From: Anaerolineales bacterium UBA2395
Lineage (GTDB): Bacteria; Chloroflexota; Anaerolineae; Anaerolineales; Villigracilaceae
Assembly: GCA_002343775.1 (NCBI GenBank)
Contig: DDSH01000001.1
Coordinates: 179,236 to 243,235, forward strand
Reading direction: 5' to 3'
DNA: 64,000 nucleotides
Part shown: positions 53,935 to 61,476 of the stretch, in pieces
How positions within the stretch are numbered: the stretch's first letter is position 1
How the letters are laid out: each line of letters begins with the position of its first letter
The notes under the pieces: generated by a model
What the model saw: the letters and a program-made list of their open reading frames with translations, nothing else
Told to the model about the DNA's origin: nothing
Databases searched by the model: none
Translations under genes and position numbers: made by a program

Positions 53935-55957
53935 CGAAAACATGCAATTCCTTCGGTCCATGCACGCCGATGGTCAGCGTCATCTCAATATCCGCTGTGC
54001 GCGAAGGTCCGGTGATGAGGACCGCGTTTCTCCCATTCACCAGGTGCATCGCATCCGGTAGGGAGGGCAGGATGTTTTGCACATCCAAAATTGTGAGATG
54101 GATTTCCGGCAGCAACGACCCGAGCAATTCATCATCCGCTTCCAAAACAGACCCGGTATCTGCCAGCCCAACCCATGCCTTCGTCACACCGACAGCGAGA
54201 GTCGGGTCAGGGTCTTGGGTAAAGTCAATGCCAGATTGACGCAAACGAGATTCATCCAGAACATTGGATTGCAGGTAGATCTTTTTAACGCTCTTCGAGT
54301 GTAGATATTCAATGACCGCTTGGGTGGGATCGTTTGTTTGATAAACATTGCCAGAGAGAGCCGTGAGTTCGGTGGTGAATTGTTGCATTAAGTTAATGTC
54401 ACTCTGAGGGAGCGTTTGCGGCGCGACCGAAGAGTCTTTCTCATCATGTAAGAGATCCTTCGTTTCACTCAGGATGACACGTTCCACTTTCCATCTCTCC
54501 CGAAACGTCTTCCCTGCAAAGCGCGGAAAGTCCTTGCTGTACCCCCAGCCCGTGAACGCGGGCAGGCGCATCCACTGCGAGCGAGGTGAGAGGAGATGTG
54601 TTCCCAGCGAAGCGAATTTTTGAGAGAGGGCAAACAACTTCGGCTGAGTCGCGAGGCGGGTGTATATCTGTAAACCGAGTTTCGTTGCCCTGGTCAAGCC
54701 TGCGCCGCCATCCTTTTTCTTTCCTCTTTCTTCTATTTCTCCGGCACGCACACGTGTGAGCAGATTCGGCAGATCGATATCCACGGGGCAGGCTTCTTTG
54801 CACGCGCCACACAGCGAGGATGCCTGCGCGAGATGGACATAATTTTCACCGAGCAGCCCCGGCGAGATGACACTTCCAATGGGACCCGGATACGGCGCTA
54901 TGGACAGGTCGCGCCCGATGTAAGCATGACCGCTCAGTTCGCGAAAGACCGGGCAGGCATTAAGACACGCGCCGCAGCGGATGCAATACAGGCTTTCTTT
55001 GAGCGGAGAATTGCGGATGCGGCTGCGTCCATTATCGAGGATGATGAGATGACGCGCCTGATCCGGCATGGGCTTGTGCAACAACTGGGTGTAGACCGTG
55101 AGCTTTTGACCCGTGGCAGAACGCGGCAGGAGGGAGAGCATCAACGCCAGATCATCCAGATTCGGAACGAGACGCTCCATGCCCATGAGGGCAATATGTG
55201 TTTTAGGCAGGCTCGTAACCATGCGGGCGTTGCCTTCGTTGGTGACGATGCAAAGTGCGCCGGTTTCTGCCACGCCAAAGTTGACGCCGCTTAAGCCGAT
55301 ATCGGCAGTGAGGAAGACTTCACGCAACACCCTGCGGGCTGTGGCGGTGAGGGTGGGAATGTCTTCGGTGTAAGGGATGCCCAGTTTTTCGTGAAAGAGT
55401 TGCGCGACTTGTTCCTTCTTGAGGTGCGCCGCCGGTGTGATGATGTGACTCGGTCGCTCGTGCCGCAGTTGTACGATGTATTCGCCCAGGTCGGTTTCGA
55501 CAACGCGGATGCCTTCTTTTTCGAGCGCGTGATTCAACTCGATCTCTTCGCTGACCATGCTTTTGGATTTGGCGACAAGGATCGGATTCACCACAGATGA
55601 ACGGGGATGAACAGAAATGTTTCTTGTATCTTCTCCGTGTTCTCTGCGTCTCTGCGGTATATCTTTTGCAATTCTTAAAACGATGTCTATTGCTTCCCAC
55701 GCATCTTTGGCGCGATGGACGATCACGCCATTGGCTTCATTGTTGGCGATGAACTTGGAAAGATGGGCTTCGAGATGTTCGATCACCTCGGCGCGGACAT
55801 TGTGCGCCCGCACCCGCCGCTCGCGCCAATCTGGAAGCGACTCGAATGCAGCGGCTTTGCCCTTCAGGCGGCGTTCGGTGTTGTTATCCAGCGCGGTTTG
55901 CAAGGTCAGGTTATCGATGGATTCGCGGATGCGCTGGCGGAAGAAGCGATTGCTCAT
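53912..55957 (-). CDS. lutB: LutB-LutC fusion: Fe-S protein of L-lactate utilisation with LUD domain
   Basis: 681 residues. LutB part (about 1-490): LUD domain, then two 4Fe-4S motifs CIRCGACLNACPVFRELSG (about 322) and CGACKEACPVDIDLPNLL (about 385), ending in the usual GYSKDFPRFAGKTFRERW. LutC part (about 520-681): LUD domain ending LITGPSRTADIEMTLTIGVH. In Bacillus, lutA, lutB and lutC oxidise L-lactate to pyruvate. Two repeat elements lie in frame: residues 100-125 (ACCAC-type) and 494-520 (VILSETKDLLHDEKDSS onward), the latter exactly at the LutB-LutC joint. It starts by ATGA overlap with the methyltransferase gene. Confidence 0.92.
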   Translation of the reverse strand: MSNRFFRQRIRESIDNLTLQTALDNNTERRLKGKAAAFESLPDWRERRVRAHNVRAEVIEHLEAHLSKFIANNEANGVIVHRAKDAWEAIDIVLRIAKDIPQRRREHGEDTRNISVHPRSSVVNPILVAKSKSMVSEEIELNHALEKEGIRVVETDLGEYIVQLRHERPSHIITPAAHLKKEQVAQLFHEKLGIPYTEDIPTLTATARRVLREVFLTADIGLSGVNFGVAETGALCIVTNEGNARMVTSLPKTHIALMGMERLVPNLDDLALMLSLLPRSATGQKLTVYTQLLHKPMPDQARHLIILDNGRSRIRNSPLKESLYCIRCGACLNACPVFRELSGHAYIGRDLSIAPYPGPIGSVISPGLLGENYVHLAQASSLCGACKEACPVDIDLPNLLTRVRAGEIEERGKKKDGGAGLTRATKLGLQIYTRLATQPKLFALSQKFASLGTHLLSPRSQWMRLPAFTGWGYSKDFPRFAGKTFRERWKVERVILSETKDLLHDEKDSSVAPQTLPQSDINLMQQFTTELTALSGNVYQTNDPTQAVIEYLHSKSVKKIYLQSNVLDESRLRQSGIDFTQDPDPTLAVGVTKAWVGLADTGSVLEADDELLGSLLPEIHLTILDVQNILPSLPDAMHLVNGRNAVLITGPSRTADIEMTLTIGVHGPKELHVFVDDSKRG
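54398..54478. repeat. Inverted-repeat element at the LutB-LutC joint, 81 bp, in frame
   Basis: Ends GTCACTCTGAG and CTCAGGATGAC are inverted repeats with nine of eleven matches. The minus strand starts GTCATCCTGAGTGAAACGAA and continues GGATCTC, the widespread 'VILSETKDL' repeat of bacterial intergenic regions. Its length is a multiple of three and it has no stop in the coding frame. It joins the end of the LutB part (FRERW) to the LutC LUD domain. Confidence 0.85.
55583..55660. repeat. ACCAC-type repeat inside lutB, about 78 bp, in frame
   Basis: The plus strand reads TTCACCACAGATGAACGGGG, continues through a centre, and ends TTCTCTGCGTCTCTGCGGT, the intergenic ACCAC repeat pattern. It encodes residues 100-125 (IPQRRREHGEDTRNISVHPR and on) between LRIAKD and LVAKSKSMV, where ordinary LutB proteins have only a few residues. 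Confidence 0.85.
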
Positions 55958-56661
55958 GGCTTGACCCCGATATACAATCCGCGCCCATCTAACCCTTTGA
56001 GGTCGTGCGTCACGGTCAGACCGGCTTTCTGAAATGCCTGCAAATATTCCTGTTCGGTGAACAAACCCAACTCAAGGAGTTCGGTCTCGTGTTCAACGCC
56101 TCTGGAAGTTCCGATCAGATATTGGAATTCCAAAACGGAGATCTTTCCGCGTTGTCTGCTGTAGCTCATGCGAACGACTTTTGAGTCCGCTTTAGTGGCA
56201 ACCGTCGTGAACACCCTGCCCGGATGCCATTGGTCCGGTGCGAACCACGGTTCGACCAAAACGACCCCACCCGGATTCAAATGTCTCGCCAGGGTTTTGA
56301 GGGTCTTGTTCAAACGTGCCTTTGTTCGGACGTATCCGATCGCGCTGAACAGGGAGATCACCACGTCAAAGGTTTTCCCCAGATCGAAATCTGCCATATC
56401 TCCCTGATGGAAATTCATATCGGGGTAATGTTTCCGCGCCTCGCGCAGCATATACGGGTCAATATCCAAGCCCTCGACCTGATAGTGCTTCTTCAATAAG
56501 TTCATATGAACCCCTGTGCCGCAGCCGACATCCAACAGGGTGTTTCCTTTGGAGATTTTGTAACGCTTAATGAACTTATGCGTGATCTCCGCCTCGGCGG
56601 GATAATCCTTGCCGTTGGCTGCATAGATCTCATCGTAGTATGTTGCAGATTTTAGACGCAT
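55954..56661 (-). CDS. Class I SAM-dependent methyltransferase
   Basis: 235 residues. SAM-binding motif I NTLLDVGCGTGVHMNLLKKH, motif II VEGLDIDPYMLREARKH, then DVVISLFSAIGYV and LNPGGVVLVEPWFAPDQW. The last block is found in small-molecule and sugar N-methyltransferases (TylM1/DesVI-like), but the substrate here is unknown. ATGA overlap with lutBC and four bases from the phosphatase gene make it part of the lut-type operon. Confidence 0.88.
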   Translation of the reverse strand: MRLKSATYYDEIYAANGKDYPAEAEITHKFIKRYKISKGNTLLDVGCGTGVHMNLLKKHYQVEGLDIDPYMLREARKHYPDMNFHQGDMADFDLGKTFDVVISLFSAIGYVRTKARLNKTLKTLARHLNPGGVVLVEPWFAPDQWHPGRVFTTVATKADSKVVRMSYSRQRGKISVLEFQYLIGTSRGVEHETELLELGLFTEQEYLQAFQKAGLTVTHDLKGLDGRGLYIGVKP

Positions 56662-56664
56662 ATA

Positions 56665-57204
56665 TCATCCTTTAACCAAACGGCGCAGAAACGTTCGAAT
56701 GGCAGTGAACCAGTTCGTTTCGGTTTGCACAGAACGACGCGCCTGTTCATCGCCCCAGCGCCTGCGTTTTTCCATCATCCCTTCGGCGGTCTCTTTACGC
56801 ATGGTGTGAATAAGGCGCATGGCTTCGTCACGTTCCACACCGCGCCAGCGCAAAAGTCCGTATGCCACGGTGCCTGTGCGGTGAATCCCTGCCGAGCAAT
56901 GGATCAACAACGACTTGCCTTCATCCAAAAGTTGCGAGATCTGAGGCATGGCGGCAAGCAGGCGTTCATGGACTTCCCCTTGCGGGTAATGTCCGTTTTG
57001 CACGGGAACCCACACCCATTCCATGCCGGCATTCTTCGTCTGGCTGCCGATCTTCTGCGCCGACTCGCTTTCTTTCAACAAAGTGACCACATGTGTACAA
57101 CCCAGTTCGCGCAGGCGCGCAAAGTCGCCTCTGCCGGGGCGGTGATCAAGAGCCAGCCGTCCGTTGCCGACGTTGACAAAGACATACTTCGAAGTTTCTT
57201 TCAT
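56665..57204 (-). CDS. Dual-specificity/tyrosine protein phosphatase
   Basis: 179 residues. The catalytic loop LLIHCSAGIHRTGTVAYGLL (Cys-x5-Arg, near residue 101) is standard for cysteine phosphatases of the DSP/PTP type. An N-terminal block GRLALDHRPGRGDFARLREL with the Asp region (VWVPVQNGHYP) supports the DSP subgroup, which also contains carbohydrate and inositol phosphatases. ATG overlaps the lutA stop (ATGA), so translation is coupled; the longer frame to 57288 is inside lutA. Unusual as a member of a lactate operon. Confidence 0.88.
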   Translation of the reverse strand: MKETSKYVFVNVGNGRLALDHRPGRGDFARLRELGCTHVVTLLKESESAQKIGSQTKNAGMEWVWVPVQNGHYPQGEVHERLLAAMPQISQLLDEGKSLLIHCSAGIHRTGTVAYGLLRWRGVERDEAMRLIHTMRKETAEGMMEKRRRWGDEQARRSVQTETNWFTAIRTFLRRLVKG

Positions 57205-57926
57205 CGTTGATTCAAGACTTCTGCGATATGCACAACCCGTTGCGCTTTGCCTTGTCGCTTCAACCCGCCCATGATGTGCATCAGACACCCTGCATCGGTG
57301 ACGACGAGAGTCGGGGCATGGGTGGCTTCAAGGTTGGATATCTTTCGCTTCAACCACTCCGCCGAGAGTTCGGGGTGCTCCGCAGACATCACCCCGCCGA
57401 AACCGCAGCACTCGTGCGCATTGGGCAAGTCCACCAACGTCGCGCCTTTGACATGCTTTAAGAGCATGCGCGGCTGCTTGTCCACGTTGATGCCGCGCAA
57501 GGTATGGCAGGATGGATGATAGGTGAGCAGCCCGTCCCACGACGCGCCGAGATCGGTCACGCCGAGTTTGTCCACAAGATATTCGGTGAATTCGTACACT
57601 CGTTTGCCCAATGATTCCGCCCGTGGTTGCCATTCCGCATCGCCTTCGAAAAGTTCCTTATAGTTATGTCGAAATTGATGGGCACACGAGCCGGATGGCG
57701 TGACAATATCCCCGCTGGTTTTCTCGAACACGTTGATGGTATGTTTTGCAATTTCACGCGCATCGTTTCGCAGACCGGCATTGAATTGCGGCTGCCCGCA
57801 GCAGGTTTGATCGGGAGAGAATTCCACCTCGATGCCGAGGCGGCGGAGGATCTCCACGACGGCTTCGCCAGTATCGGGGAAGAATGAATCGGTGAGACAG
57901 GTGATGAAGAGTTGGACGCTGGGCAT
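57201..57926 (-). CDS. lutA: LutA/GlcF-type Fe-S oxidoreductase with two CCG domains
   Basis: 241 residues, matching LutA (about 238). Two CCG motifs: TCCGQPQFNAGLRNDA and HECCGFGGVMSAEHPELS, which hold a heterodisulfide-reductase-like Fe-S cluster. SGSCAHQFRHNYKELFEGD and LTYHPSCHTLRGINVDKQPR supply further cysteines. Works with LutB and LutC in L-lactate oxidation; here lutB-lutC is three genes downstream in the same operon. Start at MPSVQLFITCLTDSFFPD, since the longer frame adds residues across the promoter. Begins six bases after TATAAT, with no ribosome-binding site. Confidence 0.92.
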   Translation of the reverse strand: MPSVQLFITCLTDSFFPDTGEAVVEILRRLGIEVEFSPDQTCCGQPQFNAGLRNDAREIAKHTINVFEKTSGDIVTPSGSCAHQFRHNYKELFEGDAEWQPRAESLGKRVYEFTEYLVDKLGVTDLGASWDGLLTYHPSCHTLRGINVDKQPRMLLKHVKGATLVDLPNAHECCGFGGVMSAEHPELSAEWLKRKISNLEATHAPTLVVTDAGCLMHIMGGLKRQGKAQRVVHIAEVLNQR

Positions 57927-57932
57927 GGTCAA

Positions 57933-57938
57933 ATTATA
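57933..57938 (-). promoter_or_regulatory. TATAAT -10 box six bases before lutA
   Basis: Minus strand TATAAT, TTGACC, ATG (57924-57926). The promoter sits directly downstream of the leuS terminator, so the lut operon must start here. Probably leaderless. Confidence 0.65.
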
Positions 57939-57945
57939 CGACCAG

Positions 57946-57980
57946 AAAAAAATTCCCCGAAGATCTCTCCTCGGGGAATT
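57946..57980 (-). terminator. Terminator of leuS
   Basis: On the minus strand AATTCCCCGA and TCGGGGAATT pair around a ten-base loop, followed by seven T. It begins within eight bases of the leuS stop and separates leuS from the lut operon. Confidence 0.93.
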
Positions 57981-57987
57981 CAACGGA

Positions 57988-60897
57988 TCAGACGACCAGA
58001 CTCACCAGCTTGCCTTTGACGACGATCACCTTCTTTGGTTCTTTCCCCTCCAGATGCTTCTGAATGACCTCGCTTGCCATCACCGCAGCCTTGACCTCGT
58101 CCTCGCCCGCATCGGCGGCGACACTGATGCGGTCACGCACCTTGCCATTGATCTGGACGGGGATCTCGATCACATCGTCTTTGGCGGCGGCTTCATCCAC
58201 GCTGGACCACATCTGTTGGTGGATCGAGTATGGCTTGCCGAAGTGTTCCGTCCACAGTTCCTCGGCGATATGCGGCGCGACGGGCGCCATCATCTTTAGG
58301 TAGATCTCCTGCGCTTCCTTCCATTCGTCTGTGCCAACGGCTCCGGCTTCGCGTGCCTTGTACATCTCGTTCATCAATTCCATCAGCGATGAGATGATGG
58401 TGTTGAACTCGAAGTTCTCGAAATCTCGCGTGACGCGCTTCAACGTTTGATGAACCTTGCGGCGTAGATTCCGCCTGGTTTCTTCAGAGGCAGCTCCGGC
58501 GGAGTCGGAAGCGATCTGCGGGTCGGTGAACAGAGTCCACACGCGGCGGATCCATCGTGCGCTGCCTTCGATGCCTTGCGAATCCCACGGAGCGCCTTGC
58601 TGCCAGCGGGCGAAGAACATCAAATACGCGCGCACGGTATCCGCGCCGTATTTTTTCACCAGCACATCAGGCGCGACCACATTACCGCGGCTCTTGGACA
58701 TTTTGGTATTGTCCTCTGCCAGCACCATGCCCTGATTGCGCAGCTGCATCACCGGCTCATTGCCTTCGGTGATGCCCATGTCGCGCAGAGCCTTGTGGAA
58801 GAAGCGCGTGTACAGCAGGTGCATGGTGGCGTGTTCGCTGCCGCCCGTGTAGGTATCGACGGGCATCCAGTAGTTGTATTCCTGTTCATCGAACGGACCC
58901 TTGTCGTACTGCGGGCTCAAATAGCGCAGGTGATACCACGACGAGCACATGAACGTATCCATGGTGTCGGTTTCGCGCGTGGCGGGTCCATGGCAGACCG
59001 GGCAGGTGGTATTCTTCCACGTTGGGTGGAATTTCAACGGCGACTCACCCGTCGGTTTCCATTCGTCGATGTCATCGGGCAGCAGCACGGGCAATTGATC
59101 GTCCGGCACGGGATTCCAACCGTGCGTTTCGCAATAGACCATCGGGATCGGCGCGCCCCAGAATCGCTGGCGCGAGATCAACCAGTCGCGGTAACGGTAA
59201 TTGACGTCGCGTTTGCCGATGCCTTTTTGCTCCAGCCAGTCGGTCACGGCTTTGATGGCGGGGTTCGCCATGCCTTTGTCGTTCGTGGCGGGCGTACCGT
59301 TGAATTGCCCGCTGTTGATCATCACGCCTTCGTGCGGGTAGGCTTCGGTCATTGTGTCGCCTTGTAAGGGCGAGTCGTGACTCGCCCCTACAGGCTGGAT
59401 AACGGGAATGACCTTCAAACCGAACTTGCGCGCGAACTCAAAGTCGCGCTCGTCGTGCGCAGGGACCGCCATGATCGCGCCGGTTCCATACGACATCAAG
59501 ACATAATCCGCGACCCAGATGGGGATGCGTTCCTCATTGACCGGGTTGATGGCATAACCGCCGGTGAAAACGCCGGTCTTCTCTTTATCTTTCGCCTCAC
59601 GCTGGATGTCGGTCTGTTTCTCGGCTTGAGCCTTGTACTCGCGGACGGCTTGCGCGTGTTCCGGCGTGGTGATCTTCTCCACCAGCGGATGCTCCGGCGA
59701 CATGACCATGAAGGTCGCGCCCCACAGCGTATCCGGTCGGGTGGTGAAGATCTCGATGGGGTCGCCCGCCTTATCATCCCCGGAGGGGACCGTCTTGAAG
59801 ATGACCGAAGCGCCTTCACTACGACCGATCCAATTCGTCTGCGAAACTTTGATAAACTCGGGCCAGTCGATGCCGTCGAAGCGCAGCAATTCGTCCGCGT
59901 ATTTCGTGGCTTTGAAGAACCACTGCTCCAGTTCCTTTTTGATGACCGGAGTGCCGCAGCGGTCACAGACGCGGTCGTCACCCTTGACCTGCTCGCGCGC
60001 CAGGGTGGTGTTGTCCTTCGGGCACCAGTCCACAGTGGCTTTCTTGCGATACGCCAACCCATGCTTGTACAACTGGATGAAGAACCACTCCGTCCATTTG
60101 TAATACTCGGGGTCGGCGGATACCGCTTCGCGTTCCCAGTCGAACATCGCGCCCATCGTGCGCATTTGCGCCCGCATCCGCTCGATGTTCTGGTACGTCC
60201 ATATCTTCGGGTGGATGTTGTTCTTGATCGCCGCGCCTTCCGCCGGCAGACCGAACGCATCGAAGCCCATCGGGAACAGGACGTTGTACCCCTGCATCCG
60301 CTTGAAGCGCGCGCGCGCATCGGACGGCGTCATCGCGTACCAGTGACCGATATGCAGGTCGCCGCTCGGATACGGCAGCATCGTCAACGCGTAGTGCTTC
60401 TTCCTGCGTTCATCGATGACCGAGCGGTACAACTTGTCCGCTTCCCATTTCGCCTGCCATTTTTTCTCGATGGCACCGGGGTTGTACGACAGATCCTTCA
60501 TTGGCTTCGGTTCTTCCTTCTTTGTAGTTTGGATCGCCTTCGGCTTCGCATCCACCGGGACGATGGACTTGGGCTTGGCGGTCACAGGCGTGATCGCCGC
60601 CTTGGGCGCGGGGATGATCGCTTTTGTGGTGGTCGTTTGCTTCGCCGCCTTCGGTTGCGCCTCTTTCCTCGCTTTGGGCTGACCCGCCTTTTTGACCGTT
60701 TTCGCCTTCGGGGACGATGTCTTCGCCGCCGGCTTGGTTGCCTTTTTCGCAACCGGTTTCACCGCTTTTTTCACCGTTGCCTTCACAGCGGGCTTGGTGC
60801 TCTTTTTCGTCGCGGTCTTCTTTGCCGACGGTTTTACAGCCTTCTTAACCGCCGGTTTCTTTTTTGTTTCTTCCTTTTTCTTTTTTGTTGCAGCCAT
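57988..60897 (-). CDS. leuS: Leucyl-tRNA synthetase with Lys-rich N-terminal extension and a repeat in the editing region
   Basis: 969 residues, about 130 more than usual. Residues 1-132 are Lys/Ala/Pro-rich (KKKPAVKKAVKPSAKKTATK), like histone H1 tails; the normal enzyme begins at Met133 (MKDLSYNPGAIEKKWQAKW). HIGH motif is YPSGDLHIGHWYAM, KMSKS is NTKMSKSRGNVVAPDV, and the CP1 editing domain is present (TIWGATFMVMSPEHP-like segment). Residues 502-512 (PVGASHDSPLQ) come from a palindromic repeat. The ATG has AGAGGT five bases upstream, so the tail is very likely translated. Leucine-controlled by a T-box leader. Attaches Leu to tRNA-Leu. Confidence 0.96.
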   Translation of the reverse strand: MAATKKKKEETKKKPAVKKAVKPSAKKTATKKSTKPAVKATVKKAVKPVAKKATKPAAKTSSPKAKTVKKAGQPKARKEAQPKAAKQTTTTKAIIPAPKAAITPVTAKPKSIVPVDAKPKAIQTTKKEEPKPMKDLSYNPGAIEKKWQAKWEADKLYRSVIDERRKKHYALTMLPYPSGDLHIGHWYAMTPSDARARFKRMQGYNVLFPMGFDAFGLPAEGAAIKNNIHPKIWTYQNIERMRAQMRTMGAMFDWEREAVSADPEYYKWTEWFFIQLYKHGLAYRKKATVDWCPKDNTTLAREQVKGDDRVCDRCGTPVIKKELEQWFFKATKYADELLRFDGIDWPEFIKVSQTNWIGRSEGASVIFKTVPSGDDKAGDPIEIFTTRPDTLWGATFMVMSPEHPLVEKITTPEHAQAVREYKAQAEKQTDIQREAKDKEKTGVFTGGYAINPVNEERIPIWVADYVLMSYGTGAIMAVPAHDERDFEFARKFGLKVIPVIQPVGASHDSPLQGDTMTEAYPHEGVMINSGQFNGTPATNDKGMANPAIKAVTDWLEQKGIGKRDVNYRYRDWLISRQRFWGAPIPMVYCETHGWNPVPDDQLPVLLPDDIDEWKPTGESPLKFHPTWKNTTCPVCHGPATRETDTMDTFMCSSWYHLRYLSPQYDKGPFDEQEYNYWMPVDTYTGGSEHATMHLLYTRFFHKALRDMGITEGNEPVMQLRNQGMVLAEDNTKMSKSRGNVVAPDVLVKKYGADTVRAYLMFFARWQQGAPWDSQGIEGSARWIRRVWTLFTDPQIASDSAGAASEETRRNLRRKVHQTLKRVTRDFENFEFNTIISSLMELMNEMYKAREAGAVGTDEWKEAQEIYLKMMAPVAPHIAEELWTEHFGKPYSIHQQMWSSVDEAAAKDDVIEIPVQINGKVRDRISVAADAGEDEVKAAVMASEVIQKHLEGKEPKKVIVVKGKLVSLVV
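59363..59392. repeat. 30-bp palindrome inside leuS, in frame
   Basis: TGTAAGGGCGAGTC and GACTCGCCCCTACA pair with one mismatch around GT. It shares the TAGGGGCG start with the intergenic palindrome at 10030. On the minus strand it encodes PVGASHDSPLQ between VIPVIQ and GDTMTEAYPHEG, where other LeuRS have a short loop. Confidence 0.85.
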
Positions 60898-60958
60898 TCT
60901 GACCTCTTATTCGTTTCAGGTATCAGGTTCAAAGTATCGGGTTCTTCACCCTGGTCAT

Positions 60959-61027
60959 TTACACACACGCGCAAAGAAGACCCGCAAGTAGTGGACCCTG
61001 CTTCCAGAATTTCAGTTTCATGTTCAT
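60959..61027 (-). CDS. Small leucine-rich peptide between the T-box and leuS
   Basis: A 22-codon frame starting MNMKLKFWKQGPLLAGLLCA, with GGAGG seven to eight bases before the ATG. It lies after the T-box terminator and 61 bases before leuS, so it is on the leuS transcript. Five of 22 residues are Leu and two pairs are adjacent. Could be a leader peptide or a small membrane peptide. The remaining gap to leuS contains only a degenerate repeat (ACCTGATACCTGAAAC on the minus strand). Confidence 0.55.
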   Translation of the reverse strand: MNMKLKFWKQGPLLAGLLCACV

Positions 61028-61048
61028 GCGTGCCTCCTTTATTGTTTT

Positions 61049-61082
61049 GTCATTGCGAGGGCGATGGCCCGAAGCAATCTCA
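61049..61082. repeat. ATTGC...GCAAT interspersed repeat
   Basis: GTCATTGCGAGGGCGATGGC followed by CCGAAGCAATCTC is the widespread 'cattgcgag...gaagcaatctc' intergenic repeat, with ATTGC/GCAAT inverted ends at 61052-61078. It lies between the T-box terminator and the small peptide gene. Confidence 0.7.
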
Positions 61083-61091
61083 AGACGCCAG

Positions 61092-61365
61092 ACGATATAA
61101 AACAAAAAACCCTTCATCCACATCTGGGACGAAGAGTTCTCTCCGCGGTACCACCCGAATTCGTTTGATAAGCAAACGCACTCTTTTGCTGTAACGGGCA
61201 CACCCGGCGCTGACTACTTCACGTTCACCAGCGCAGTCTCCCCTTCGACGATGCTCAGGGGCAGTCAGGCGAGTTCGGTCTTTTTCGATAGTGCCCCGTG
61301 GACACTGGTGTTGGGCTTCCACCTCACTCTCCCAACTCGCTGACGGGACGACCTACTACTCCTGC
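61092..61365 (-). promoter_or_regulatory. T-box leader of leuS
   Basis: The T-box sequence GGGTGGTACCGCGG lies at 61143-61156 (minus strand). Stem I starts near 61365 with GCAGGAGTAGTAGG and closes with CCTGACTGC; the 3' side holds GAACTCGCC, where CTC is a plausible leucine specifier codon. Terminator hairpin at 61104-61136. Uncharged tRNA-Leu should pair with specifier and UGGN bulge and favour antitermination, raising leuS when leucine is low. Confidence 0.92.
61104..61136 (-). terminator. T-box terminator
   Basis: CTCTTCGTCC and GGATGAAGGG pair (two G-T pairs) around CAGATGT, followed by six T on the minus strand. The left arm overlaps the antiterminator region next to the T-box sequence. 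Confidence 0.88.
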
Positions 61366-61380
61366 TTTGACGTTTATCTA

Positions 61381-61456
61381 TGGTGGACCCAGGGGGATTC
61401 GAACCCCCGACCTTCTCAATGCCATTGAGACGCGCTCCCAACTGCGCTATGGGCCC
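61381..61456 (-). tRNA. tRNA-Ala (anticodon GGC)
   Basis: Acceptor GGGCCCA/TGGGTCC, D arm GCGCAGTTGGGAGCGC, anticodon stem TCTCA/TGAGA with loop ATGGCAT (anticodon GGC), T arm GGGGG-TTCGAAT-CCCCC, CCA encoded. It ends 16 bases before the T-box leader and may be co-transcribed with it. Confidence 0.97.
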
Positions 61457-61476
61457 GGGTGATGAGTTTGAACAGG

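Noticed and set aside
59377..61194. 605-codon open frame on the plus strand, antisense to leuS
   Set aside because: It is the mirror of a certain gene (HIGH and KMSKS motifs on the minus strand), has Arg/Leu-rich low-complexity sequence, no ribosome-binding site and runs through the T-box leader.
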